NCBI GenBank assembly: GCA_012842745.1
Contig: DUSF01000049.1
Location: 124,001-188,000 of the forward strand
Length of the DNA: 64,000 nt
Origin: Bacillus sp. (in: firmicutes)
GTDB lineage: Bacteria > Bacillota > Bacilli > Bacillales > Bacillaceae_J
Reading direction: 5' to 3'
Numbering within the stretch: position 1 is the first letter of the stretch; each line of letters begins with the position of its first letter. A program made the translations under genes and the position numbers. Shown here in pieces: positions 16,971-24,996 of this stretch. The notes beneath the pieces were generated by a model. It ran no database searches, was not told the origin of the DNA, and worked only from the letters and a program-made list of their open reading frames with translations.

Positions 16971-17381
16971 TTAATCTTCTGAATAATACGTCCGCACTTT
17001 CTTCTCCTTCTCTTCAAGTTGACGGCGCCGTTCTTCCTCATGCATATATTGTTTAAGGTCCGATTCAAGAGTACTTGTACAGTTTATACATAGCCTCCCT
17101 TTTTGAATCATTGCTCCACAGCTTTCACAACGGTATCCAAGGTTAGGGAATTGAGTTGTTCGTATACGACCTTCTTTAACAAAGCGCATGATTGTATCCT
17201 CAGGAACACCTGTTGCTTCAACGATTTCTGGAATAGAGGCTGTACGATTTTCACGCTTTCTAATAAATTGATATACTTTCTCAAATAATTTATCTTCTTC
17301 TTTCCGACAAGCATCACAAATCCCATGGAGATTACGGACATATAAACGACCACATTTTGGACAATTACTAAGTTCCGGCAT
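16971..17381 (-). CDS. yvyF: YvyF-family flagellar operon protein
   Basis: A 136-residue protein with two zinc-ribbon-like cysteine pairs at the N-terminus ('CPKCGRLYVRNLHGICDAC') and two more in the middle ('CESCGAMIQKGRLCINC'). Between them is a winged-helix-like segment 'ASIPEIVEATGVPEDTIMRF', and the C-terminus is a charged coiled coil. It is the TIGR03826-type protein encoded before flgM in Bacillus. It likely binds nucleic acid or protein; its function is not proven. GGAGGG precedes the ATG. The 154 bases between it and comFC contain a TATAAT hexamer on the minus strand but no convincing -35. Confidence 0.88.
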   Translation of the reverse strand: MPELSNCPKCGRLYVRNLHGICDACRKEEDKLFEKVYQFIRKRENRTASIPEIVEATGVPEDTIMRFVKEGRIRTTQFPNLGYRCESCGAMIQKGRLCINCTSTLESDLKQYMHEEERRRQLEEKEKKVRTYYSED

Positions 17382-17511
17382 TTTAAATTTCCCTCCTAAA
17401 AATAATCTTATCTGAAAACAACTATTTCATGATTGTAAACAAATGACCATAGATATTATTTACAATTATTATATCGTACATATGTCGAAATGTGTTTAGG
17501 ATTGTTGATGA

Positions 17512-17543
17512 GGAGCTAAAATCGGGATTAAATGATTAGCTCC
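17512..17543 (-). terminator. Inverted repeat at the comFC end, possible weak terminator
   Basis: GGAGCTAA / TTAGCTCC (8 bp, 16-base loop) includes the comFC stop codon. No T-run follows, so termination would be weak or factor-assisted. Confidence 0.35.
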
Positions 17544-18270
17544 TTGCCAGCGTCAAAGAGTTGATTGATTTCGGTGATAATGAGCCTAGTGTTTTCGCAA
17601 TTTGTCGTAATGTTGTGCCTGTTGTATAAATGTCGTCGATGATGAGAAGGGATTTGTTGTAATAGCGGTCTAGTTGGATATCTTGTTTTAGGAGAAAAGG
17701 GGAGTCCGTTACGATTCTTTCCGCTTTTTTCTTTTTACTTTGTTTTTCGGAGTGTGTACGCGCGAGGATATCTTCGATTGGTACGTTTAATAGGCTTGCC
17801 AATGAATAAGCCTGATTAAACCCCCTTTCATAAAGGCGTTCGGCGCTTAGTGGAACCGGGAGGATAATGGGAGGATTTTTTTGATCAAACGTTTGTTTAA
17901 ACTTATTTTGCATGTAGGAAGTGAAAATTTTCACGATTTCATGGTCACCGCGAAATTTAAATTGTGCCAATAGTTCCCTTAGAAAATCGTTGTAGTAGAA
18001 AATCGAAATATTTTTCGTCAAGAGGTCTTGCCATCCTGATTGTCGTTCCCAAAGAAAACAGTCATTGCAGATGTCTTGTTTTCTGAACTTATTGTCCAGC
18101 TTAGAAAACGGACGACTGCAGCTGCGGCATTGTTCACCTGTGATAAGTTCTAGTTTTTGGTTGCAAGGGTGACAGATTTGCGGCTCGTTTTGCCAGCTTG
18201 ATAAGGTAAATAGCGTACTCCAGGTAATTGTTTCATTAATTGGTTGATGGCAAATAAGACAGCGCATCAT
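17536..18270 (-). CDS. comFC: Competence protein ComFC (phosphoribosyltransferase-like)
   Basis: A 244-residue protein with an N-terminal zinc-binding region of cysteine pairs ('CLICHQPI', 'CHPCNQKL', 'CRSC', 'CNDC') and a C-terminal phosphoribosyltransferase fold with the PRPP loop 'LLIIDDIYTTGTTLRQ'. It works with ComFA in pulling transforming DNA across the membrane. GGAGGGG precedes two consecutive ATGs. The first ATG shares its A with the stop of the upstream HEPN gene (TAATG), so comFC is now translationally coupled to an inserted HEPN/MNT pair rather than to comFB. Confidence 0.93.
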   Translation of the reverse strand: MMRCLICHQPINETITWSTLFTLSSWQNEPQICHPCNQKLELITGEQCRSCSRPFSKLDNKFRKQDICNDCFLWERQSGWQDLLTKNISIFYYNDFLRELLAQFKFRGDHEIVKIFTSYMQNKFKQTFDQKNPPIILPVPLSAERLYERGFNQAYSLASLLNVPIEDILARTHSEKQSKKKKAERIVTDSPFLLKQDIQLDRYYNKSLLIIDDIYTTGTTLRQIAKTLGSLSPKSINSLTLARS

Positions 18271-18677
18271 TAGTTCCCCTCCTCATCGTTTATTTTTTGT
18301 TGGAGAAACAAATATGTCTCCTTCATAATTGGATAATATTGTTTGATATTTTTATAAATACGTTCAGCCAGCTTCTCATCATATACATGTGATGTTGAAT
18401 TTCGATCTTTCAACATTTTTAGCCATATTTCTTCGTTATGTATCCAGTTCGCCTTATAGGCTTCTTTTAGGGTAGACCTAGGTGTAGTTGCTTCAACTCC
18501 ATCTTCCTCTAAAAATCTTTTTAATGTCTTCCAAAAAAGTTCTATCGTAAATTCAAAGCGCTGTATCGTTCCATCAATTAATAATTTATCAGTCGTCTCT
18601 CTTTGCACCGCATCTTCTAAGCGGTCTAGTGCATTTTTAAGATTGCTCATGCTTTGTTTCAGTTTTGGCATTGTCAT
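18270..18677 (-). CDS. HEPN-domain protein (HI0074/HepT-like), partner of MNT
   Basis: An all-helical protein of about 135 residues. The motif 'RNSTSH' (Arg-x4-His) before 'VYDE' is the HEPN ribonuclease signature, and the family is the nucleotidyltransferase substrate-binding (HI0074) or HepT toxin type. 'FEFTIELFWKTLKRFLEEDG' is the central helix of that family. The start is uncertain: ATG at 18677 (MTMPKLKQSM) fits an AAGGA best, and an earlier ATG is at 18686. It overlaps the MNT gene by about 40 bases and ends in TAATG with comFC. It probably forms a toxin-antitoxin or RNA-modifying pair. Confidence 0.8.
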   Translation of the reverse strand: MTMPKLKQSMSNLKNALDRLEDAVQRETTDKLLIDGTIQRFEFTIELFWKTLKRFLEEDGVEATTPRSTLKEAYKANWIHNEEIWLKMLKDRNSTSHVYDEKLAERIYKNIKQYYPIMKETYLFLQQKINDEEGN

Positions 18678-18963
18678 AAAGCACACATCCTTCTCTTTTT
18701 ATATTAGTTTTTAGTTCATCTGAGGCTTCAGTAAGCCAAACAACATCAATGGATAATAGAGTATCTAATTCTTCTTGTAGTTGAAAATAAAGGTCTAGCC
18801 AGTCGCTTTCTACAATTTTTTCAGCTTCGATAGCAAGATCAATATCCGATCGTTCTAATGCGTCACCTCTTGCCCGGGAGCCAAATAAAATGACTTTTTC
18901 TACGCCTTCATAGTTTTGCGCGATTTTTATGATTTGATTTTTTATTTTTTCATCGAGTTGCAA
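18637..18963 (-). CDS. Minimal nucleotidyltransferase (MNT), antitoxin-like
   Basis: A small protein of the DNA polymerase beta superfamily. The catalytic motif GS-x10-DxD is intact: 'LFGSRARGDALERSDIDLAI'. Members paired with HEPN toxins neutralise them by AMP-transfer to, or binding of, the HEPN Tyr region. The start is probably TTG at 18963, six bases after GGGGTGA; GTG at 18972 is the alternative. It lies 61 bases after comFA on the same strand, so it probably rides on the com transcript. Confidence 0.8.
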   Translation of the reverse strand: MQLDEKIKNQIIKIAQNYEGVEKVILFGSRARGDALERSDIDLAIEAEKIVESDWLDLYFQLQEELDTLLSIDVVWLTEASDELKTNIKREGCVLYDNAKTETKHEQS

Positions 18964-19024
18964 ACCTGTCACCCCAAGTACTGTTTGCTCTTATTGTACA
19001 AGGAATCAGAAATAACTTCAAAAT

Positions 19025-20569
19025 TTAATCTAGTAGACCGACCGTCTTTCCCTCTTTATTCATTTTTAAAATTTGCGCACGGGCGGCGACGATTGCTTTT
19101 GTTTTTCCATGATGATAAAAAATAACATCACCTGTTGGATATTTCGGGCTGCGTCCGACCCGTCCCGCAATTTGTACAAGGGCACTTTCTGTAAAAATTG
19201 AATCCTCTGCGCCAAGGACAGCAACATCAGTATTAGGGATTGTTACGCCGCGTTCAAGGATAGTCGTTGTCACAAGGAGCGGTATTGTTCCATCACGGAA
19301 GGCTTGGACTTTTTCCTTTCGTTTTGGGTCTTCGGAGTGGACACCTTCAATACTGGGGTGAAGCTTTTTTAGTATGGACACAACTTCGTATAATGTCTCA
19401 ATATGTGGAACGAATAGGAAGGCTTGTTTTTTTGTTTGTAGATGTGTTGTGACCCATGCTTGAATATTCGTGGGGATGGCTTTGTTTTTCTTCAGCCGCT
19501 TTTTCCAATCACCACACCATTTGAACACTGGAACAGGAAGTGGATGGCGATGATATCTTGCCGGAATCGTTACTGTATTGATTAGGCCTCTTTTTGATTT
19601 TTGTTTAAACTCTTCGTCCGGTGTAGCGGTTAAATAGATCATGGCTGCCATTTCTTTTTTTGCCTGTTGGACTGCATATTGAAGTGATTTATCGGCTGAA
19701 TAGGGAAAAGCATCAACTTCATCGATAATAATGACATCGAAATTTTTGTAGTATCTAAGCAGTTGATGGGTGGTGGAAATAGTAAGTTGGGCTGACTTAC
19801 GGCGGTCTTCACTGCCGCCATATAAAGAGATTATAGTTGTGTTCGGAAAGACTTGTTTCAGTCGTGGCGTCAGTTCGAGAACGACGTCGGTTCGTGGTGT
19901 TGTTACACAAACTTGTTTTCGTTGTTGGAGAGCTGTTTGAATACCTTGAAAAAGCACTTCTGTTTTGCCAGATCCGCAAACTGCCCAGACTAATAAATCT
20001 TTATTGTTTCCGATTGCTTCGACTACTTTATTTGAGGCTTTTTGCTGTCCGGGAGAAAGTTGGCCTGACCAGTTTAAAATAGCTTGGTTTGGAGTCGAAA
20101 GCTTGGATGGACCTGTCCAAGTTATGAGCGGTGTGCACTGGCTAACTCGTCCCATCATAATACAATTCCGGCAGTATGTGCACGATTTTTCTTGACAACG
20201 GGCACAGTTGAATTCTGCGAATAAAAATTGGCTTTGATTGCCACAACGTTGACATTCCAACACGTTATTTTGTTTTTTTATAATGCCATAGTTGTATTGA
20301 ATATAGCCGTTGAGATAATGTTCATGAATTTCTGTTAACGGAAATGGAATTTCGTCTAGGAGAAGTTTTTTGCCTTGTAGATGTTGTTGAAGGTCGTGAG
20401 AGAAATGGAATTCATTATTTAATTTTTGCGGCAATAAATCTAAAATTTTGTATATTGGTTGAAGGTTGGGATGTGAATGGCTTGCGGGATTGTTTTGTAC
20501 TAGATTACTAACTAATTTTTCTGGCATTAATACTGTTCCTTTGTTGTACGTTTGGCTTGTGAATCTCAT
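19025..20569 (-). CDS. comFA: Competence DNA-import ATPase ComFA
   Basis: ComFA is a DEAD-box-like, membrane-associated ATPase that helps drive single-stranded DNA into the cell during transformation. The 514-residue protein has a four-cysteine-pair zinc module at 106-136 ('CQRCGNQ', 'CARCQEKSCTYCRNC'), Walker A 'AVCGSGKTEV' (196-205), a DEAD-like box 'IIIDEVDAF' and the helicase motif VI region 'VQIAGRVGRSP'. It is somewhat longer than the B. subtilis protein (463). AGAGGTG precedes the ATG. degV is 45 bases upstream. In B. subtilis comFB and comFC follow; here an MNT/HEPN pair occupies the comFB position. Confidence 0.95.
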   Translation of the reverse strand: MRFTSQTYNKGTVLMPEKLVSNLVQNNPASHSHPNLQPIYKILDLLPQKLNNEFHFSHDLQQHLQGKKLLLDEIPFPLTEIHEHYLNGYIQYNYGIIKKQNNVLECQRCGNQSQFLFAEFNCARCQEKSCTYCRNCIMMGRVSQCTPLITWTGPSKLSTPNQAILNWSGQLSPGQQKASNKVVEAIGNNKDLLVWAVCGSGKTEVLFQGIQTALQQRKQVCVTTPRTDVVLELTPRLKQVFPNTTIISLYGGSEDRRKSAQLTISTTHQLLRYYKNFDVIIIDEVDAFPYSADKSLQYAVQQAKKEMAAMIYLTATPDEEFKQKSKRGLINTVTIPARYHRHPLPVPVFKWCGDWKKRLKKNKAIPTNIQAWVTTHLQTKKQAFLFVPHIETLYEVVSILKKLHPSIEGVHSEDPKRKEKVQAFRDGTIPLLVTTTILERGVTIPNTDVAVLGAEDSIFTESALVQIAGRVGRSPKYPTGDVIFYHHGKTKAIVAARAQILKMNKEGKTVGLLD

Positions 20570-20614
20570 TTTTCGGCACCTCTCTGCTATTCAGCACCAA
20601 CAGCATGATCACTG

Positions 20615-21469
20615 TTAGCGCCTATTTTTATACCAGCCTAATCCAAGTGCACCTTCACCTAAATGTGTACCGATTACCGCACCAAAGTAACTTATATCAA
20701 TTTCTACGTTATGGTATTTTGCTTGAATTTGTTTTTTTAGTTCCTCTGCTATTTCAAGACGATTGGCGTGGATTAACGAGGCTTGAATTGGTACTCCAGT
20801 TTTTGCATCTTCGTCAAACAATTCTACTATTCGTTTGATTGCTTTTTTATGTGTGCGTATTTTTTCGAAGGGAACGATTTGTTTATTTTCAAAATGCAAT
20901 AACGGCTTGACTTGAAGCAGGCTACCTATCAATGCTTGTGCTCCATTTAGCCGGCCTCCACGCTGTAAATGTATTAAATCATCCACCATGAAATAAGCGC
21001 GCATTGATTTTTTCATCTCGTTAAGGCGCTCTATTATTTCTTCAGGGTTTTTACCTTGTAGTGCCATTTCAGCTGCTTCTATTGCGTAAAATCCTTGTGG
21101 CATACAGCTAATTTCTGAATCAAAAGAATGGATTTCAATCCCATCTACCATTTCACCAGCTGTTAAAGCGGCTTGATATGTTCCGCTAATTCCGCTTGAT
21201 AAATGAATGGAAATAACTGCTTCATAGCCTTGAACTTTTAATTTTTTAAACGTTTCTTCAAATAAACCAATGGCTGGTTGAGAGGTTTTCGGTAGCTCTG
21301 GCGCATGCTTTACCTTTTCATAAAAATGATTTGCAGTCATTTCTAGTTCTTCTTTGTACGACTCCGCTGTTCCGAAAATAACGTTTAAAGGACACATTTC
21401 AATCTGTAATTGTTCCCGCAGCTTTTCAGGGATGTAGGCCGTACTATCTGTCACAATTGCAGTTTTCAT
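20615..21469 (-). CDS. DegV family fatty-acid-binding protein
   Basis: A 284-residue protein with the DegV opening 'MKTAIVTDSTAYIPEKL', the lipid-site motifs 'PKTSQPAIGLFEETFKKL' and 'ISIHLSSGISGTYQAA', and 'DDLIHLQRGGRLNGAQAL'. DegV-type proteins bind a fatty acid and some act as FakB subunits that present fatty acids to the FakA kinase. It sits upstream of comFA as YviA does in B. subtilis. AAGGAAGG precedes the ATG. Confidence 0.93.
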   Translation of the reverse strand: MKTAIVTDSTAYIPEKLREQLQIEMCPLNVIFGTAESYKEELEMTANHFYEKVKHAPELPKTSQPAIGLFEETFKKLKVQGYEAVISIHLSSGISGTYQAALTAGEMVDGIEIHSFDSEISCMPQGFYAIEAAEMALQGKNPEEIIERLNEMKKSMRAYFMVDDLIHLQRGGRLNGAQALIGSLLQVKPLLHFENKQIVPFEKIRTHKKAIKRIVELFDEDAKTGVPIQASLIHANRLEIAEELKKQIQAKYHNVEIDISYFGAVIGTHLGEGALGLGWYKNRR

Positions 21470-21501
21470 ATTGAATACCTTCCTTTGTCGAAAGTACTAG
21501 T

Positions 21502-21939
21502 TTATGTGTAAATATTAATTAATAGTCCTTTGATTTCCCCAACCATATTTAAAATATCAAGGCTCTTTTTTTCCTTGTCTAAAACAGCGTTTGTCAAATC
21601 AATTAATTTTTTATCGACTTCTTTCACGATTTTATAGATTTTTGTACGGCCCCGGCGGTTGAAGCCACGGCGTTCCTCAAGCTGGAGACCATTTTGGACG
21701 GCTTCGTCTAAAAACTCCTTGACCATTTTTTTATATTTTCTTAGCTCATCAATCGTTCTTGATTCCGCCAAAACTTTTCCTTGGTCTTCGATGTCTTGAA
21801 CAAGCTTTGTTAATTTTTCATAGACCATTTCCTGACGGTTTTTCCCCATTACTTCTTGGAATGAAATACTTTCAGTTGGCCCGCTTTTTTTTGATTGTAT
21901 GTTATTTAGGCTGGTTTTCCCTACCTTTTGTACATCCAT
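21502..21939 (-). CDS. yaaR: YaaR-family protein (DUF327)
   Basis: A 145-residue basic, helical cytoplasmic protein. The region 'EFLDEAVQNGLQLEERRGFN' followed by 'RRGRTKIYKIVKEVDKKL' is the conserved YaaR/DUF327 core. Function is unknown; some relatives neighbour flagellar genes. The ATG follows GGCGGG. It lies 32 bases before degV. The 184-base gap upstream contains a TATAAT hexamer and a short GGAGATTAATCTCC palindrome, but I see no clear promoter. Confidence 0.82.
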   Translation of the reverse strand: MDVQKVGKTSLNNIQSKKSGPTESISFQEVMGKNRQEMVYEKLTKLVQDIEDQGKVLAESRTIDELRKYKKMVKEFLDEAVQNGLQLEERRGFNRRGRTKIYKIVKEVDKKLIDLTNAVLDKEKKSLDILNMVGEIKGLLINIYT

Positions 21940-22123
21940 TTTATTTTCCCGCCTTTACGGATTACTATTTGTTATGGAATTTAAATACAGTGATTTTATT
22001 ATAGCATATTACTCGCTTATATTTATAGAAGTGATAAAATGATGGCTATTAGGATGATTTAAATGATGAGTAAAAATTTGCGGGAGATTAATCTCCTTCT
22101 TCAGATAAAGAGATTGAATTGGA

Positions 22124-22483
22124 TTAGCTGTTTGCAGCTCCCTTTATAACTCTGATTTCAACATCATGTGTTTCAACCTTTTTCTCAATTCTATCTACCT
22201 TTTCTTCAAGAGAGACTAACTTTTCATACGTTTGTTTGTATCCATCAAATAACACCTTATGGTTTGTTTCTACTTTATTTTCAAGTAATATTAACCTTTG
22301 CTCAAGGCCATCTACTCTTTGCTCAAGTCTGTCTACTTTTTGTTCAAGTCTATCTACTTTTTCCTCAAGTCTGTCTACTTTTTGTTCAACCTTAAACAAA
22401 TCTTGTTTTGTTGCCATGTTAGATTTCATTTCTTGCATTTCAACATACATTTTTTCTAATAAATTAAAAACCTTGTCATCCAT
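22124..22483 (-). CDS. Heptad-repeat coiled-coil protein
   Basis: A 119-residue protein with no recognised enzyme domain. The middle (about residues 30-75) is a run of near-identical heptads of the form (V)DRLE(Q/E)(K/R)V, giving a strict parallel coiled-coil pattern, and another heptad stretch, 'LVSLEEKVDRIEKKVE', follows near 90-105. No signal peptide or membrane segment. AGGAGATG precedes the ATG. At the DNA level the heptads are 21-base direct repeats, which can expand or shrink. It stands alone between yaaR and the second flagellin. Confidence 0.75.
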   Translation of the reverse strand: MDDKVFNLLEKMYVEMQEMKSNMATKQDLFKVEQKVDRLEEKVDRLEQKVDRLEQRVDGLEQRLILLENKVETNHKVLFDGYKQTYEKLVSLEEKVDRIEKKVETHDVEIRVIKGAANS

Positions 22484-22598
22484 ATATAATCACATCTCCT
22501 TTTTTTCATTTGGATTTATTATAGCATTTATACCTCATTTTTTGGGCTATTATTTTTGATTGAATGAAAATTATTATATTCTAGTTTCCTCGCTGTTC

Positions 22599-22634
22599 AA
22601 AAAAACTGGGACAAGGTGTCCCCTTGTCCCAGTT
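22599..22634 (-). terminator. Strong terminator after the second flagellin
   Basis: Minus strand AACTGGGACAAGG-GGAC-ACCTTGTCCCAGTT (13-bp stem) followed by TTTTTT, 10 bases after the stop codon of the 22645-24162 gene. Confidence 0.9.
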
Positions 22635-22644
22635 GATTCTATTA

Positions 22645-24162
22645 TTAACCTTGTAGCAATTGAAGCACGCCTTGCGGCAATTGGTTTGCTTGTGCAAGCA
22701 TTGCTTGTGCTGATTGGTTGAGAATGTTGTTCTTTGTGAATTCTGTCATTTCTAATGCCATATCAGCGTCACGGATGCGTGATTCTGAAGCTGATAGGTT
22801 TTCATGTGTTACTTGTAAGTTGTTAATTGTATGCTCTAGGCGGTTTTGTGTTGCTCCGAGCTTTGAACGTGTTGCTGAAATTTGATTAATTGCTTGGTCA
22901 AATTTAAAAATTGCTTGGTTTGCATCAAAATGCGATAGAACACTTATCTTATCAATACCAAGCTTTACAGTGCTTAATTCAGGTACGTCAATCATTACAT
23001 TTTGGTTAGTATTGGCACCGATTTGGAATGCTAATGCCTTGTTTGTTAAATCAAAATCAGATTTTCCATCCTTAATATTTGTGCCAAATGTTAATTCAAG
23101 TCCTCCATGTTTGATTACACCGTTTGAAGTTGTTAATTCCTTCTCAAATGTTATTGGGATTCCTTTTGCATTTCCACCACTCGCGATTTGTCCATCGGCA
23201 CCTAATGGATACTTTTCAACAGAAACTTTTATCTTCGTTTCTAATTGCACTTTTGCCTTTCCAGCAGCTGTTATTTGTGAGAAATCAATCATTAATTGTT
23301 TGCCATCTACTGTACCTACTTTTTGAATTGGGCCACCAGTATTACTACTAGCACTATCACCAATTAGACCTGCTAAACTACCAATCGAGAATCCGTCTGG
23401 ATCGAATACTTCGATTGTTGCATTTTTACTAACTACCGTGGATCCTGATAAGGTTTCATCATATTTCGTAACAACGATTGTATATTCTCCTAACTTAAGA
23501 TCCCTACCAATGGCTTTATCCCCAGCTAACTGAGAGCCCGAACTAGCAATTACATTCGCAGAACTTACCCCAGCACCTGGCTGATTTAATGATTTAACAT
23601 ATGAACCAGATGATGTAGCTCCATTAACTTTAATTGCATATTTACCTGTTACCATGCTAGGGTCAGATACAATTGGAACTCCAACAATTCCTATTTGATT
23701 TCCACTTCCCCCGTTGCCTTTGAAGTATTGCGTATCCACCGCACTTGACCCATCTAATAGTTTACGAGTATTAAACTCCGTTTTTGATGCGATACTATCA
23801 ATTTCTAGTAGTAATTGATCAATTTCCTTTTGTACAGCTTCGCGGTCAAATGTTGTATTTGTATCGTTGGCTGCTTGAACTGCTAGTTCACGCATACGTT
23901 GAAGCATCGCGTGTACTTCTGTCATTGCACCCTCTGCTGTTTGCATTAGTGATACGCCGTCTAGTGAGTTGCGTTCTGCTTGTTTTAGACCGCGGATTTG
24001 CGAGCGCATTTTTTCAGAGATTGCTAGACCTGCTGCATCATCTGCGGCACGGTTGATGCGTAAGCCTGATGATAGTTTTTCTAAGTTTTTCGAAGTTTGG
24101 AATTGGTTTTTGTAAAGGTTACGGTAAGCATTTAATGCTTGAATATTATGGTTAATTTGCAT
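22645..24162 (-). CDS. Second flagellin, long form
   Basis: A 505-residue flagellin. The N-terminal D0/D1 contains 'NLEKLSSGLRINRAADDAAG' and 'LAISEKMRSQIRGLKQAERN'. The C-terminal end 'NLSASESRIRDADMALEMTE' with 'FTKNNILNQSAQAML' closes D1/D0. The central 300 residues, rich in Gly, Ser and Thr with beta pattern, are about 130 longer than in hag and would form an enlarged outer domain. GGAGA precedes the ATG. It lies in one transcription unit with the FliS-like gene under a SigmaD promoter. Whether it mixes into the main filament or forms part of a distinct one is unknown. Confidence 0.95.
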   Translation of the reverse strand: MQINHNIQALNAYRNLYKNQFQTSKNLEKLSSGLRINRAADDAAGLAISEKMRSQIRGLKQAERNSLDGVSLMQTAEGAMTEVHAMLQRMRELAVQAANDTNTTFDREAVQKEIDQLLLEIDSIASKTEFNTRKLLDGSSAVDTQYFKGNGGSGNQIGIVGVPIVSDPSMVTGKYAIKVNGATSSGSYVKSLNQPGAGVSSANVIASSGSQLAGDKAIGRDLKLGEYTIVVTKYDETLSGSTVVSKNATIEVFDPDGFSIGSLAGLIGDSASSNTGGPIQKVGTVDGKQLMIDFSQITAAGKAKVQLETKIKVSVEKYPLGADGQIASGGNAKGIPITFEKELTTSNGVIKHGGLELTFGTNIKDGKSDFDLTNKALAFQIGANTNQNVMIDVPELSTVKLGIDKISVLSHFDANQAIFKFDQAINQISATRSKLGATQNRLEHTINNLQVTHENLSASESRIRDADMALEMTEFTKNNILNQSAQAMLAQANQLPQGVLQLLQG

Positions 24163-24197
24163 GCTATTTTTCTCCTTTATTATCTTTTTTTAGGGAA

Positions 24198-24626
24198 TTA
24201 GTTATCTTCCATTAAGATACTTTTTTCATATGCCATTGCTTTTTGTCTCACTACTGTTGAAGATGAAGATGGCTTGTTCTTCATTGCCTCGTTCCATGTT
24301 ATTACAATTGGTTCTAATGCTTTTATGACTTCTTCAATAAGCTTTGTATCTTTTTTATAGTTTGCCTCAATTACTTTGTCTGCCATGTAATTATATAAGG
24401 CATCTAGCTGGTCGGCGATAATCCCCGCTTCGTAATTTAGACCTGCACCCAAGCGGTGTAATATATCATTTGCTTTTTGAAGCTTCTTGTTGGCGACGAC
24501 AAAGTCTTTGTTGTTTATATCATCAATCGCTTCTTCTAAATTTGTGAGACATGCTTCATATAGAAGTGCTGTAATTTCTTGAGGTGATTTTTTAAATAGT
24601 GCATCTTCTGTTAGTATGCCGGTCAC
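24198..24626 (-). CDS. fliS: FliS-like flagellin export chaperone
   Basis: A 142-residue helical protein. 'SPQEITALLYEACLTNLEEA' followed by 'NKDFVVANKKLQKANDILHR' corresponds to the FliS four-helix core that cradles the flagellin C-terminus. It is directly upstream of the second flagellin (35-base gap) and behind a perfect SigmaD promoter, so it is likely that flagellin's dedicated chaperone. Start is GTG at 24626, with GGAGGTG eight bases before. The C-terminal 30 residues (Ser-rich, then 'QKAMAYEKSILMEDN') extend beyond the usual core. Confidence 0.85.
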   Translation of the reverse strand: MTGILTEDALFKKSPQEITALLYEACLTNLEEAIDDINNKDFVVANKKLQKANDILHRLGAGLNYEAGIIADQLDALYNYMADKVIEANYKKDTKLIEEVIKALEPIVITWNEAMKNKPSSSSTVVRQKAMAYEKSILMEDN

Positions 24627-24660
24627 GTATTGTGCACCTCCGTTTTGTTATCTGCTCTTT

Positions 24661-24687
24661 TTATCGGCATGAAAATTGTAGAGTTTA
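24661..24687 (-). promoter_or_regulatory. SigmaD promoter of fliS-flagellin 2
   Basis: Minus strand TAAA, 15-base spacer, GCCGATAA. The TAAA overlaps the stop codon of the upstream FlhB-like gene, and the fliS start is 35 bases downstream. Confidence 0.85.
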
Positions 24688-24996
24688 ATAGTTTGTTGAA
24701 TAGTTTTTTTCCATTTCTTCGATAAGCAACAATATTTCCGCCATTACTTGATAGAGTTGTGGGGGGATGTTATCCCCCAAATCCATGTCTAGTAAATTTT
24801 CTACTAACTTTGAATCCTCTTGCATATGGATGTTATTTTTTTTGGCGACTTCGATAATTTGCCGGGCCACATCTCCTTTACCATGGGCAACAACGACTGG
24901 CGCTTTGCCTGAACCCTCATCATATTTAATGACGGCTGCTGATGGGCCGTTAATCTCTTTACGTCTTTTTTGATTGTAGTATCTTGAAACAATCAT
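24685..24996 (-). CDS. Free-standing FlhB C-terminal-domain protein (YlqH-like)
   Basis: A 103-residue soluble protein matching the cytoplasmic C-terminal domain of the export-gate protein FlhB: 'AVIKYDEGSGKAPVVVAHGKG', 'IIEVAKKNNIHMQEDSKLVE', 'GDNIPPQLYQVMAEILLLIE'. The NPTH self-cleavage motif of FlhB is replaced by 'NGPS', and no membrane part is present, so it resembles the cleaved FlhB-CC fragment as a separate gene. Full FlhB-C contacts FliK to switch export from hook to filament proteins. Here the gene overlaps the end of a FliK-like gene by four bases (ATGA), so the two are translationally coupled. Confidence 0.87.
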   Translation of the reverse strand: MIVSRYYNQKRRKEINGPSAAVIKYDEGSGKAPVVVAHGKGDVARQIIEVAKKNNIHMQEDSKLVENLLDMDLGDNIPPQLYQVMAEILLLIEEMEKNYSTNY

